Assembly (NCBI GenBank): GCA_934487205.1
Contig: CAKSRS010000032.1
Span: 1-30,343 of the forward strand
Direction: 5' to 3'
DNA length: 30,343 nt
DNA from: an uncultured Clostridia bacterium
Lineage (GTDB): Bacteria > Bacillota > Clostridia > UBA1381
A program made the position numbers and the translations under genes. The stretch's first letter is position 1; the number at the start of each line of letters is the position of its first letter. The notes beneath the pieces are model-generated. The model saw only the letters and a list, made by a program, of their open reading frames with translations, made no database searches and was not told the DNA's origin. This document shows positions 8,514-16,239 of this stretch, piece by piece.

Positions 8514-9854
8514 ATGAAAAAAGAGAGAATTAAAAGTATAGTTTTAATCCTTCTCGTAATCACTAACCTCATACTGGCAGATAAAATATTGGTAAACAAA
8601 AAATTATGGCTTTCCGGCTATAATTTTTTTGCTAATATAAGGAATAATTCCAAAAAATCCGGTACACAGGTTGCGGAAGGACTTGCTATCCCCGAAAAAA
8701 TAATCGTAAATACCGGCTACCAATCCAGCCGCTTGATTTACACGCGCAGCAGCGATAACTTTTCCGATATATTTTCATCGGTACGCGACGCGCTCGGCAA
8801 TGCGCTTACTTCAAAATCCGTCACGACGGTGACGCGCGATGATTGGTATGCCGTTCTTTCCGCGCAATCGGTGTATCTTTATTATCCATGCTCATTTTCA
8901 TCTAAAATCTATGCGGAACTTTTCGGCATAAATTCATGTGAAATCAATCTTTCTTCCTTTTCCGACATTGCCGTCAGCGATAACGGAAATGTGTATTTTA
9001 ACGATGCGACGGGTTTTTACCGCGTTAATACAACATCGTCCGAAATCAGCGATATAATCCGGCAAGCGGCGAACAAACAAACAGACGAGGACGCGGTAAT
9101 CAACTATTCGTTTGACCTGAACTTCGACAAAGACCTCGGCGACCAGAAAACCGTCCTCTCGCCTATGATATTGATTTACTCCGCACCATTCCGTGCACAC
9201 AGGCTGACATCGGCTAACCCGATATTAAACGGCGGCGAAGTCAATACGCGGAACATAGAAAACCTTTTGGCGGCATTTTCGATTGCACCCAACTCCGTAC
9301 GGCGTTATACCGAAGCGGATGGTTCTTTGGTGTTTGTTGAAAACAACGGCATACTTAAAATTTCGCCCGACGGCATACTGACATTCACGGCAAGCGGTAC
9401 GGGACTGCGTTTTTCAAAATCGTCCGTAAACGACGCATACTCCGTTGCGTCGCAGCTTGCGGCATTTGTGGATAAGGTGAACAGCGCCGTCGGCATTTCA
9501 ACAGATATGTGCGTAACATCGCAGCTTCTTCAGGACGCGCCGCACAGCTTCACGCTTGACTACCTCGCAGACGGACTTCCGGTTAAATATTCCGACGGAA
9601 ATGCCGTTTCCATTGAAACAAACGGCAATTACATCACGTCATACCGTCAGATTTTGCGTAATTATACACTGCAAGCCAATATTGAGGAATCCGCAATGTA
9701 CATCGAAGCGCTTGACAGCATTATTGCAAAATATCAGGATTCCATGAATGAAATCCGCATACGCGAAATGTACCCGGCATATTCCGACGACCTTTCCGAG
9801 GGCGAAAAAATTGCCGATTGGTACATTGACATTGATAATGTTGTCGCAGAATAA
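8514..9854 (+). CDS. yycH: YycH-like WalK-associated membrane protein
   Basis: A 446-residue protein with one N-terminal membrane segment (about 9-25) after a short KKER stretch and a long extracytoplasmic part, matching YycH in size, topology and position after walK. In B. subtilis, YycH and YycI bind WalK at the membrane and restrain it; in S. aureus they promote its activity. The assignment rests on position, topology and the DGxxVKYS/ITSYRQILRNY-type repeats of this fold more than on close sequence match. The ribosome site GGAG lies 6 nt before the ATG. Confidence 0.75.
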   Translation: MKKERIKSIVLILLVITNLILADKILVNKKLWLSGYNFFANIRNNSKKSGTQVAEGLAIPEKIIVNTGYQSSRLIYTRSSDNFSDIFSSVRDALGNALTSKSVTTVTRDDWYAVLSAQSVYLYYPCSFSSKIYAELFGINSCEINLSSFSDIAVSDNGNVYFNDATGFYRVNTTSSEISDIIRQAANKQTDEDAVINYSFDLNFDKDLGDQKTVLSPMILIYSAPFRAHRLTSANPILNGGEVNTRNIENLLAAFSIAPNSVRRYTEADGSLVFVENNGILKISPDGILTFTASGTGLRFSKSSVNDAYSVASQLAAFVDKVNSAVGISTDMCVTSQLLQDAPHSFTLDYLADGLPVKYSDGNAVSIETNGNYITSYRQILRNYTLQANIEESAMYIEALDSIIAKYQDSMNEIRIREMYPAYSDDLSEGEKIADWYIDIDNVVAE

Positions 9855-9872
9855 CGTGAAAGGAGTACTGCT

Positions 9873-10730
9873 ATGAACTGGAGCCGCGTAAAAACAATAC
9901 TTATAATACTTTTTCTGTTCACCGATATTCTGCTTGGCGCAGGCGTTATCAGCTCAACGCGCAAGGCAAATACCGTTGAACCCGAAATAATTTCATCAAC
10001 GGTCAGTCTTCTCGGTCAACATAATATTACCATTGCTCCCGAAATTATTCCCACAAAAACTCCCGATGCGGAATACATCGAGGCGGAAAACATAATCACC
10101 GATTACGGTAAATTTGCCGAAGATATAATGCGTGAAAAACCGCAGAAAACAGATGAGTTTACATATGAAACAGACCGCTCTGTACTGTCATTTTCCGGCG
10201 ACTGCTTTTCTTATAAAATCAAATTGGCAGAAAAATTATTTAACGACGGTTCATTTGACAGCGACCTTGAAAACAGCGCAAAAGTAGTGGCAGCAAATTT
10301 TCTGTCCGCAAACGGATTTGATATTAAACATGCCGATATTTCGACAACAAAAACAGATAACGGATTTGATGTAACATTTATTGAAAAAAGCGGCAAAATG
10401 CCCGTATTCAGTTCAAACATCACAGTTTCCGTAACGGGGCATAACGCCGCGGAGGATGAATCAAACGGTATTCATGAAGTAAGCGGCAGCTGGTTCAATA
10501 TTACAAATCAAAACGGCTCTGCGGTTGAACTGAAAAGCATTACCGGGATTTTAATCGAATTTATGTCGATGTATAACGGCGAACTTCCCACAGCAATCAC
10601 CGCCCTGACTTTGGGATATACGGTTTTCGAGGCGGACACACTTCATCGCACCGCAACGCTTGTGCCCGTATGGCGTATCACAACGGATAACGGTAGCGAG
10701 TATTTTCTTGACGCCCGCACCACGGACTAA
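9873..10730 (+). CDS. yycI: YycI-like WalK-associated membrane protein
   Basis: The N-terminus MNWSRVKTILIILFLFTDILL closely resembles the YycI start (MDWxxxKTIFIIxFLxxD), with one membrane helix and an extracytoplasmic domain of about 255 residues. The C-terminal part (GYTVFEADTLHRTATLVPVWRIT, about 245-270) is the second YycI-type beta-layer domain. It acts with YycH on WalK. AAAGGAG precedes the ATG. It is the last gene of the operon: no yycJ or htrA follows, unlike in Bacillus. Confidence 0.82.
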   Translation: MNWSRVKTILIILFLFTDILLGAGVISSTRKANTVEPEIISSTVSLLGQHNITIAPEIIPTKTPDAEYIEAENIITDYGKFAEDIMREKPQKTDEFTYETDRSVLSFSGDCFSYKIKLAEKLFNDGSFDSDLENSAKVVAANFLSANGFDIKHADISTTKTDNGFDVTFIEKSGKMPVFSSNITVSVTGHNAAEDESNGIHEVSGSWFNITNQNGSAVELKSITGILIEFMSMYNGELPTAITALTLGYTVFEADTLHRTATLVPVWRITTDNGSEYFLDARTTD

Positions 10731-10750
10731 TATCCCCTCGAACAGTGTAA

Positions 10751-10794
10751 AAAGGGAGTGCAGCAAAATAAAATTATTTTACTGCACTCCCTTT
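10751..10794. terminator. Bidirectional terminator between walRK operon and ctp operon
   Basis: Perfect 13-bp inverted repeat (10751-10763 with 10782-10794); the 18-nt centre can extend the stem with AAAATAA/TTATTTT. It lies between the convergent yycI-like and ctp stop codons. On the minus strand the stem ends in five T; on the plus strand an AT-rich ATATTTT follows. Confidence 0.8.
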
Positions 10795-10802
10795 AAAATA
10801 TT

Positions 10803-12248
10803 TTATTCTCTTGTTTCATCACGCAATTTTTCAGCATCACCGCCGAAGTATGTGTATGCATATTCCAGCTGCTTATCGATAATTTCCTCAAGTTTATAGA
10901 ATGTATTTTCCAGTCTCACCTGTGTTGAAACATCAAGCACGCCGTACGGGAACAGTTCATTGTCCTCCTGGAAACGGTATACCGCTGATTCCAGCGCATT
11001 ATCAAACTTTTCATTAATTTCACCGGAATAGTACCCCAGAAGTTTAAGCCGCTGTTTTGCCGCCTTCACATTCGGCGATGTCTCTCCGCAGTACGGCTTT
11101 GACTTATAATCAAAAACATCATAGCGCGTTATATCAATTCTGCGCGTCTCGTTATCTATATATTCGTCGGGTTCAATTCCATTTCCGTTAATATCCTTAC
11201 CGTTGCGCGTGAAATATTTTCCGGTTGTAACCTTAAACGCACAGCCGTCCCATATTTCATACATCTGCTGAATAACGCCCTTCCCGTATGTTTTGTCGCC
11301 TATCAGAATACCAACGCCGCTGTCCTGAATGGCGCTCGCCAGCACTTCCGCGCTGGACGCGGTGTTCTCATTTACCAAAACGGCAAATTTATAGTGCGCA
11401 TTTTCCTGCTCCGATTTATATTCCTCATTCTCGTATGAATTCCTGTAAACCGTTTTAACGATTGTACCCTTCGGAACGACGGCAGACGCAATCATAACAG
11501 CTGCGTCAAGATATCCGCCCGGGTTATCGCGCAAGTCAAGAATTATATTTTCAACGCCCGCCGCATCAAACTCATCAAGCGCGTCGGCAAATTCCTGTGC
11601 CGTATTTACCGCGAAATTGACAATTTCAATATATCCGATATTCCCGTCAAGAATTGTGCTGCCGACGGTACTGCCGTTAACCTCGCCGCGCGTTATCGTA
11701 TAGCTGTACTCCCTGCCGTCGCGCAGAACCGTCACCGTAACATCGGTGCCCAACTCGCCGACCACAAGATCCTGAACCTTTTCAACACTCTGCCCGGTTA
11801 CATCTGCTCCGTCAACCTTATAAATTTTGTCACCTTCCTGAATACCCGCGGCGATGGCTCCGCCCCCATCGAGACACTTCATTACGGTAACATAATCGCC
11901 CACCTGCTGAATGCTTACGCCTATTCCGTACACTGTATGGTTAAGATTTTTATTAAAAAGCTCATATTCTTCCTTTGTGTAAAATTCGGAATATTCGTCA
12001 AGGCTCTGAAACCCCGCCTTTATCAGCTGATTCATCAGCTCGGGGTTGCCCGAAAGGACGCGGCGAAGCGCATCGTCCATCATTTTATCGGCGTCCGCGG
12101 TTTCATCTATGTACAAATTTGCGGCATAATTCATAATCCGCTCGTACTGATCGTACTCCGTACTGTCGCTCTGTGCAAATGCCGATTGCGAAATCAGCAC
12201 GACCGCCGCAATCGCAGCGGACAAAATTTTTCTTTTTTTCACGTTCAT
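10803..12248 (-). CDS. S41 carboxy-terminal processing protease with PDZ and peptidoglycan-binding domains
   Basis: Secreted or membrane-tethered serine protease of the CtpA/CtpB family. A signal peptide ends near AFA (residue 25), followed by a helical region, a PDZ domain (about 105-190) and the S41 catalytic core. The catalytic dyad is Ser298 in TASSAE and Lys323 in YGKGVIQQ, with the spacing of 25 residues found in Tsp/Prc. A PG_binding_1 domain follows (about 388-455, SPNVKAAKQRLKLLGYYSGEI), as in CtpB-type proteins. It is last in the lspA-rluD-ddl-murI-DUF1934 operon and overlaps DUF1934 by ATGA. In Bacillus, CtpB cleaves the sporulation signalling protein SpoIVFA; whether this is that enzyme cannot be settled here. 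Confidence 0.93.
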   Translation of the reverse strand: MNVKKRKILSAAIAAVVLISQSAFAQSDSTEYDQYERIMNYAANLYIDETADADKMMDDALRRVLSGNPELMNQLIKAGFQSLDEYSEFYTKEEYELFNKNLNHTVYGIGVSIQQVGDYVTVMKCLDGGGAIAAGIQEGDKIYKVDGADVTGQSVEKVQDLVVGELGTDVTVTVLRDGREYSYTITRGEVNGSTVGSTILDGNIGYIEIVNFAVNTAQEFADALDEFDAAGVENIILDLRDNPGGYLDAAVMIASAVVPKGTIVKTVYRNSYENEEYKSEQENAHYKFAVLVNENTASSAEVLASAIQDSGVGILIGDKTYGKGVIQQMYEIWDGCAFKVTTGKYFTRNGKDINGNGIEPDEYIDNETRRIDITRYDVFDYKSKPYCGETSPNVKAAKQRLKLLGYYSGEINEKFDNALESAVYRFQEDNELFPYGVLDVSTQVRLENTFYKLEEIIDKQLEYAYTYFGGDAEKLRDETRE

Positions 12249-12697
12249 TCCTCCGTTTCACCACTGTAATTCATTTTTACTTTTATCAGTATCTCATTTT
12301 TTGTGACTTCACTGCCGACAAAAAGCAGATAATCAATCGCAAGGTTTCCGCCCTCCGAACCCAAGCAGTTTTCAATGCGCTGAGTGCGTATTTTTATGCT
12401 CATTTCGCCAAACGGTACGCGGTAATTAAAATCGGTGACTTCGCCGTTTTTGTACACCATCACCGTCTGAAATTCCCCCATGCGGCGCATGGTTACGGTG
12501 TTGCCGTCTATTTTCAGCACAACGCGCGAATCGCCCATACCCATATCGCGGTGTTCGCGGTATGTAATATAAGTTTTTCCGTCCCTTTCATAATATCCGC
12601 CGTCCGATATAAACTCGATTTTATTGCTCAGCTCGCCCGATGACTGCCTGCTTACCAGTTCTATTGTAGCATTTTCTTTAGTATTTTTCAATGTCAA
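12245..12697 (-). CDS. DUF1934 (YwiB-like) beta-barrel protein
   Basis: A 150-residue protein of the DUF1934 family, a calycin-like beta-barrel with no established role. Recognisable features are the YYERDGKTYITYRE segment, the GDSRVVLKIDGNTVTMRRMGE hairpins and the pattern ending IDYLLFVGSE. It has no ATG near the start. TTG at 12697 (GGAG 4 nt upstream) or TTG at 12691 (10 nt) must be used, both inside the end of murI, so coupling with murI is likely. The stop overlaps the ctp start by 4 nt. Confidence 0.82.
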   Translation of the reverse strand: MTLKNTKENATIELVSRQSSGELSNKIEFISDGGYYERDGKTYITYREHRDMGMGDSRVVLKIDGNTVTMRRMGEFQTVMVYKNGEVTDFNYRVPFGEMSIKIRTQRIENCLGSEGGNLAIDYLLFVGSEVTKNEILIKVKMNYSGETEE

Positions 12698-13487
12698 TTT
12701 TCTCCACCTGACCGTCTATTTTATGATTAAGGAAAATTCCGCCCAGTTCCGCAAATCCTTCAACATCATCGCTGACAAAATACTGATACTGCTTTTTGTC
12801 ATGCGTCTCGGAGTGCAATTCATTTTTGTCAAAACGACTTTTCAGTTCCTTTGCAGTTTCCGCACCCGCATCAATGAGCGTTACGCCGTCTCCCATAAAT
12901 TTTCCTATCGCCTTTTTAAGCAGCGGATAATGCGTACACCCCAAAATCAGCGTATCCACACCTTGCTTTTTGATTTCCGCAAGATATTCCTCAATTACAA
13001 GCTCGGCAACTTTTGTATCAAAATGCCCGTTCTCGACCAGCGGCACAAACAGCGGACATGCACGCGAATATGTGACAACGTCACCGCGTACGCCTTTTAT
13101 AAATTTTTCATATGCACCGCTTTTTATGGTTCCGTTTGTGCCGATAATGCCGATTTTGCCGTTACGCGTCGCCGTCAGCGCCGCATTTGCCGTCGGCTCG
13201 ACAACCCCGATTATCGGAATTTGATAGTCATTTTTTATAGTCGGAAGCGCCGTTGAGCTTACCGTCCCGCATGCAACGACAATCATTTTAACATTTTTAC
13301 TGAGCAGAAAATTTATGTCATTGCGCGAATATTTTATAATCGTTTCACGCGTGCGCGGCCCGTACGGCACCCTGCCTGTGTCGCCGAAATAAATTATGCT
13401 TTCGTCCGGCAGTTCGCGCATAATCTGTTTAACCGCCGTAAGTCCGCCCAAGCCGGAGTCAAATACGCCGATACTTCTGTTATCCAT
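12678..13487 (-). CDS. murI: Glutamate racemase
   Basis: Converts L- to D-glutamate for peptidoglycan. Two-cysteine racemase: Asp10-Ser11 in GVFDSGLGG, the PYG loop (41-43), first catalytic Cys73 in VACGTVSS, and second catalytic Cys184 in GCTHYPLL with His186. The residue after Cys73 is Gly where most family members have Asn (ACNT), a change at the substrate pocket. At 269 residues it has normal length. The ATG shares one base with the ddl stop (TAATG), so the two wall-precursor genes are coupled. Confidence 0.95.
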   Translation of the reverse strand: MDNRSIGVFDSGLGGLTAVKQIMRELPDESIIYFGDTGRVPYGPRTRETIIKYSRNDINFLLSKNVKMIVVACGTVSSTALPTIKNDYQIPIIGVVEPTANAALTATRNGKIGIIGTNGTIKSGAYEKFIKGVRGDVVTYSRACPLFVPLVENGHFDTKVAELVIEEYLAEIKKQGVDTLILGCTHYPLLKKAIGKFMGDGVTLIDAGAETAKELKSRFDKNELHSETHDKKQYQYFVSDDVEGFAELGGIFLNHKIDGQVEKIDIEKY

Positions 13488-14551
13488 TATTTTACCCTTT
13501 CCAGCCCAAGCTCGATAAGTTTATCCAAAAGTTCGGAATAGCCTATTCCGGCAGCGTCCCAAAGTTTCGGATACATGCTTATGTTTGTAAATCCCGGCAT
13601 GGTGTTTATTTCATTAAGCACAACGGAATTATCGCTGTATCGCACGAAAAAGTCAACTCTCGACAATCCCATTCCGTCAACGGCATTAAACGCTTTGACG
13701 GCATATTCCCTGATTTTTTCACGGTTTTCGGGCGAAATATCTGCCGGAATGTGCAGCTGCGTTGAGTTATCGTTGTATTTCGCGTCAAAATCATAAAATT
13801 CCACCGTCGGAACAATTTCGCCGACTTCCGCCGCTCTCGCCGGATTTCCGCCCAGAACCGCGCACTCTACCTCATGCCCGTCGATATGTTCTTCCACAAG
13901 AATTTTCCTGTCAAATTTCGCCGCATCGGCAAGCGCGGCATATAATTCCTCGCGGTCATGAGCCTTGCCCACGCCTACTGACGAACCCGTATTGCACGGT
14001 TTTACAAAGCACGGATATCCCAGCTTGCCTTCAATTTCATCTATATATTTTTCAAATCCTTCTCCCGTGCGCACAACTACCCAGTTCGCCTGCGGAATAC
14101 CCGCGTCGGCAAAAACAATCTTTGAAAACGCCTTATCCATGCCGACAGCAGAACCGAGAACGCCCATTCCGACATACTTAATGTTCGACATTTCCAAAAG
14201 ACCCTGAATTGTGCCGTCCTCGCCGTATGCTCCGTGCAAAACCGGGAAAATAATATCCGGTTTAATCGATTTAACACCGCCGTCGGTTATGATAATTTCC
14301 CTTCTGACCGCGTCCGGCGAAATAATAGCATGCAGCTTATGCGGCAAATCGTTTTCCCAATCGCCGTTTTCAATGTTCGCCGTATCGCCGGTGTACAAAA
14401 ACCATTCGCCGTCCTTTGTTATACCGATAACGCTGATATCGTACTTATCTTTGTTAAGATTATTGATAACCGAAGTTACCGATTTCCGTGAAATTTCATG
14501 TTCCGGGGACTGACCTCCGAATATGACACATACCTTTAATTTTTCAGCCAT
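13487..14551 (-). CDS. ddl: D-alanine--D-alanine ligase
   Basis: ATP-grasp ligase joining two D-Ala for the peptidoglycan stem. It shows GGQSPEHEIS (13-22), HGAYGEDGTIQG (106-117), GMDKAFSK (137-144), the ATP-grasp FVKPCNTGSSVGVGKA and the metal site FVRYSDNSVVLNEINTMPGFT. The omega-loop contains AKYNDNSTQ with Tyr, the D-Ala:D-Ala type; D-lactate ligases carry His there. I use the ATG at 14551 with AAGGAG 8 nt upstream rather than the GTG at 14560 that overlaps that site. It overlaps rluD by 8 nt. Confidence 0.96.
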   Translation of the reverse strand: MAEKLKVCVIFGGQSPEHEISRKSVTSVINNLNKDKYDISVIGITKDGEWFLYTGDTANIENGDWENDLPHKLHAIISPDAVRREIIITDGGVKSIKPDIIFPVLHGAYGEDGTIQGLLEMSNIKYVGMGVLGSAVGMDKAFSKIVFADAGIPQANWVVVRTGEGFEKYIDEIEGKLGYPCFVKPCNTGSSVGVGKAHDREELYAALADAAKFDRKILVEEHIDGHEVECAVLGGNPARAAEVGEIVPTVEFYDFDAKYNDNSTQLHIPADISPENREKIREYAVKAFNAVDGMGLSRVDFFVRYSDNSVVLNEINTMPGFTNISMYPKLWDAAGIGYSELLDKLIELGLERVK

Positions 14552-15464
14552 TATGTTCACTCCTTCTGAGTTTTTCTAAAATTTCTTTGAAATAATCGGG
14601 CAAATCTGCCGAAAATTCCATATATTCACCCGTGGACGGGTGCGTAAAACCAATCGTTTTTGCAAAAAGCAGCTGACCGTTGGTTTTAATTTTTTCCTTT
14701 GCAATTCCATAGGTTTTGTCGCCAACCAGGCTATGACCGATTTTAGCCATATGAACCCTTATCTGATGCGTGCGCCCTGTTTCAAGCACACATTCAAGCA
14801 ATGTGTAATCATTGAATTGCTCGAGCACATGATAATGCGTCACGGCATCGCGCCCGCCCTGCACAACCGCCATTTTTTTGCGGTCTTTCGGATGCCGCGC
14901 AATCGGCATATTTACCGTTCCGTCCTCTTTAACCCTGCCGTTCACAAGCGCGTAATACCGACGTGACGCCTTGCGCCGTTTAAGCTGCTCCGACAATTTC
15001 ATGTGCGCATCATTATTCTTTGCGCAAATTAAAAGTCCCGCCGTATCCTTATCAATTCTATGCACTATCCCCGGTCTTATAACACCGTTAATTGCCGACA
15101 AATGTCCGCCGCAATGATACAATAGCGCGTTGACAAGCGTCCCGTGTGTATTGCCCGCCGCCGGGTGGACTACCATTCCCTGCGATTTGTTTACCACGAT
15201 AACGTCATCATCTTCATAAACAATATCGAGCGGGATATTTTCCGGTATCAGGTCAAGCACTTCCGGTTCCGGCAAGGAAATTTCGATAATTTCGCCGCTT
15301 TTGGGACGATATTTTTTATCCGCCGTTTTCCCCGATACAGTAATCATGCCCTTTTCGCATAATTCCGCGGCATATGTCCGCGAAATGTCCGCCGCATTAT
15401 CGGCAATATATTTGTCAATCCGCAGATTGTTCGGATTTTCCGCCGTCAGAATTAATTTTTCCAT
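14544..15464 (-). CDS. rluD: RluD-family 23S rRNA pseudouridine synthase
   Basis: Pseudouridine synthase with an N-terminal S4 RNA-binding domain (about 12-75) and a catalytic domain with Asp138 in HRIDKDTAGLL, plus LETGRTHQIRVHM and GDKTYG motifs. The family converts uridines in 23S rRNA. From the ATG at 15464 it has 306 residues. A TTG at 15488 is in frame but has no ribosome site; GAAGG lies 14 nt before the ATG, so expression probably depends on translation of lspA, whose end covers the first 50 nt. The position next to lspA matches B. subtilis rluD-like ylyB. Confidence 0.93.
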   Translation of the reverse strand: MEKLILTAENPNNLRIDKYIADNAADISRTYAAELCEKGMITVSGKTADKKYRPKSGEIIEISLPEPEVLDLIPENIPLDIVYEDDDVIVVNKSQGMVVHPAAGNTHGTLVNALLYHCGGHLSAINGVIRPGIVHRIDKDTAGLLICAKNNDAHMKLSEQLKRRKASRRYYALVNGRVKEDGTVNMPIARHPKDRKKMAVVQGGRDAVTHYHVLEQFNDYTLLECVLETGRTHQIRVHMAKIGHSLVGDKTYGIAKEKIKTNGQLLFAKTIGFTHPSTGEYMEFSADLPDYFKEILEKLRRSEHNG

Positions 15465-15933
15465 TATCGCTATCTTTACCTTCTTCAAAAAACAATAAAT
15501 ATATTATCAGCAAAACCGCACCGGCCGTTATCGCAATATCGGCAACGTTAAAAACCGGAAAGCGCATAAATGCCGTCTGAATAAAATCCACAACATATCC
15601 GCGGAAAAGCCTGTCAACAGCATTGCCGAATGCTCCCGCCAAAAGCAGCGTCATCGTCATTATCAAAATCGGCTGTTGCGGCTTTTTGACAAACCAATAC
15701 GCCCCTACGCCGATGCAAAACAGAATCGATATTATACCCAAAAGCACCGTACTGTCCGATAAAATGCTGAACGCCGCGCCTGTGTTTTTTACATAAACAA
15801 AATCAAAAAGATGCGGTATTGCATGAATACTGTCCGATGCGGACAGATTTTTTTCCACCAATATTTTTGCCAGTTGGTCGATTACCACAATCAGCACGCC
15901 GATTATTGCCGGCAAAACTTTTTTTATTCGCAT
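15415..15933 (-). CDS. lspA: Lipoprotein signal peptidase (signal peptidase II)
   Basis: Membrane aspartyl protease that cuts the signal peptide of diacylglyceryl-modified prolipoproteins. It has four predicted membrane helices, the NTGAAFS segment (50-56), GNAVDRLFRGYVVDF with catalytic Asp116, and FNVADIAI with catalytic Asp132. The membrane core ends near residue 149. A hydrophilic Ser/Asp/Gly tail of about 22 residues follows, most of it read over the start of rluD. GAGGAAGGA precedes the ATG. It is the first gene of its operon, behind a long leader. Confidence 0.95.
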   Translation of the reverse strand: MRIKKVLPAIIGVLIVVIDQLAKILVEKNLSASDSIHAIPHLFDFVYVKNTGAAFSILSDSTVLLGIISILFCIGVGAYWFVKKPQQPILIMTMTLLLAGAFGNAVDRLFRGYVVDFIQTAFMRFPVFNVADIAITAGAVLLIIYLLFFEEGKDSDNGKINSDGGKSEQSAD

Positions 15934-16196
15934 ATTTACTTATCCTTCCTCGATTATTATTTCGTCCGCGCGCAAATCCTGTTTGCGCACCCATACCCGG
16001 CGGTAATTGCACCCAATTCCGCAGCAGTCTCAATCATGTGCGCAAAAATATACACCATTCTTTTCAATATATGCCGCATAATCCGCAGCTATGAACTAAT
16101 CTGTGCCGCAAAACAGCCCGGCGCATTTCGCATGGTGAAATCTTCCCCACGCACCTTCCGCCGACGCTTTCTATCATTATATCACAATCAATACAA
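15934..16196 (-). other. lspA operon leader, about 236 nt, with no assigned gene
   Basis: The stretch between the ileS terminator and lspA holds the lspA promoter and a long untranslated leader. It contains a perfect 7-bp hairpin (GCGCAAA/TTTGCGC, 15970-15988) and weaker GC-rich pairings near 16105-16165. It also contains a 40-codon open frame on the minus strand (16079 down to 15957) with two cysteines and no good ribosome site. I recognise no known riboswitch class, T-box or tRNA. Confidence 0.5.
16176..16184 (-). promoter_or_regulatory. Candidate extended -10 promoter for the lspA operon
   Basis: On the minus strand TGA-TATAAT (16184 to 16176) forms a perfect extended -10 just downstream of the ileS terminator; no good -35 is visible. 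The expected start is near 16169, about 236 nt before lspA. Confidence 0.5.
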
Positions 16197-16224
16197 AAAG
16201 AAAAGGCATTTACGCCTTTTCTTT
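16197..16224 (-). terminator. Rho-independent terminator after ileS
   Basis: Perfect 11-bp stem (16214-16224 with 16197-16207) around a 6-nt loop, continuing on the minus strand into a run of T. It lies 15 nt past the ileS stop and closes the lon-to-ileS gene run. Confidence 0.9.
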
Positions 16225-16239
16225 CCAAAAAATTTAACA

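Noticed and set aside
15957..16079. 40-codon frame in the lspA leader as an AgrD-like autoinducer precursor
   Set aside because: It has cysteines near its end but lacks the acidic/proline tail of AgrD peptides, has no good ribosome site, and no agrB is nearby. Kept only as part of the leader observation.
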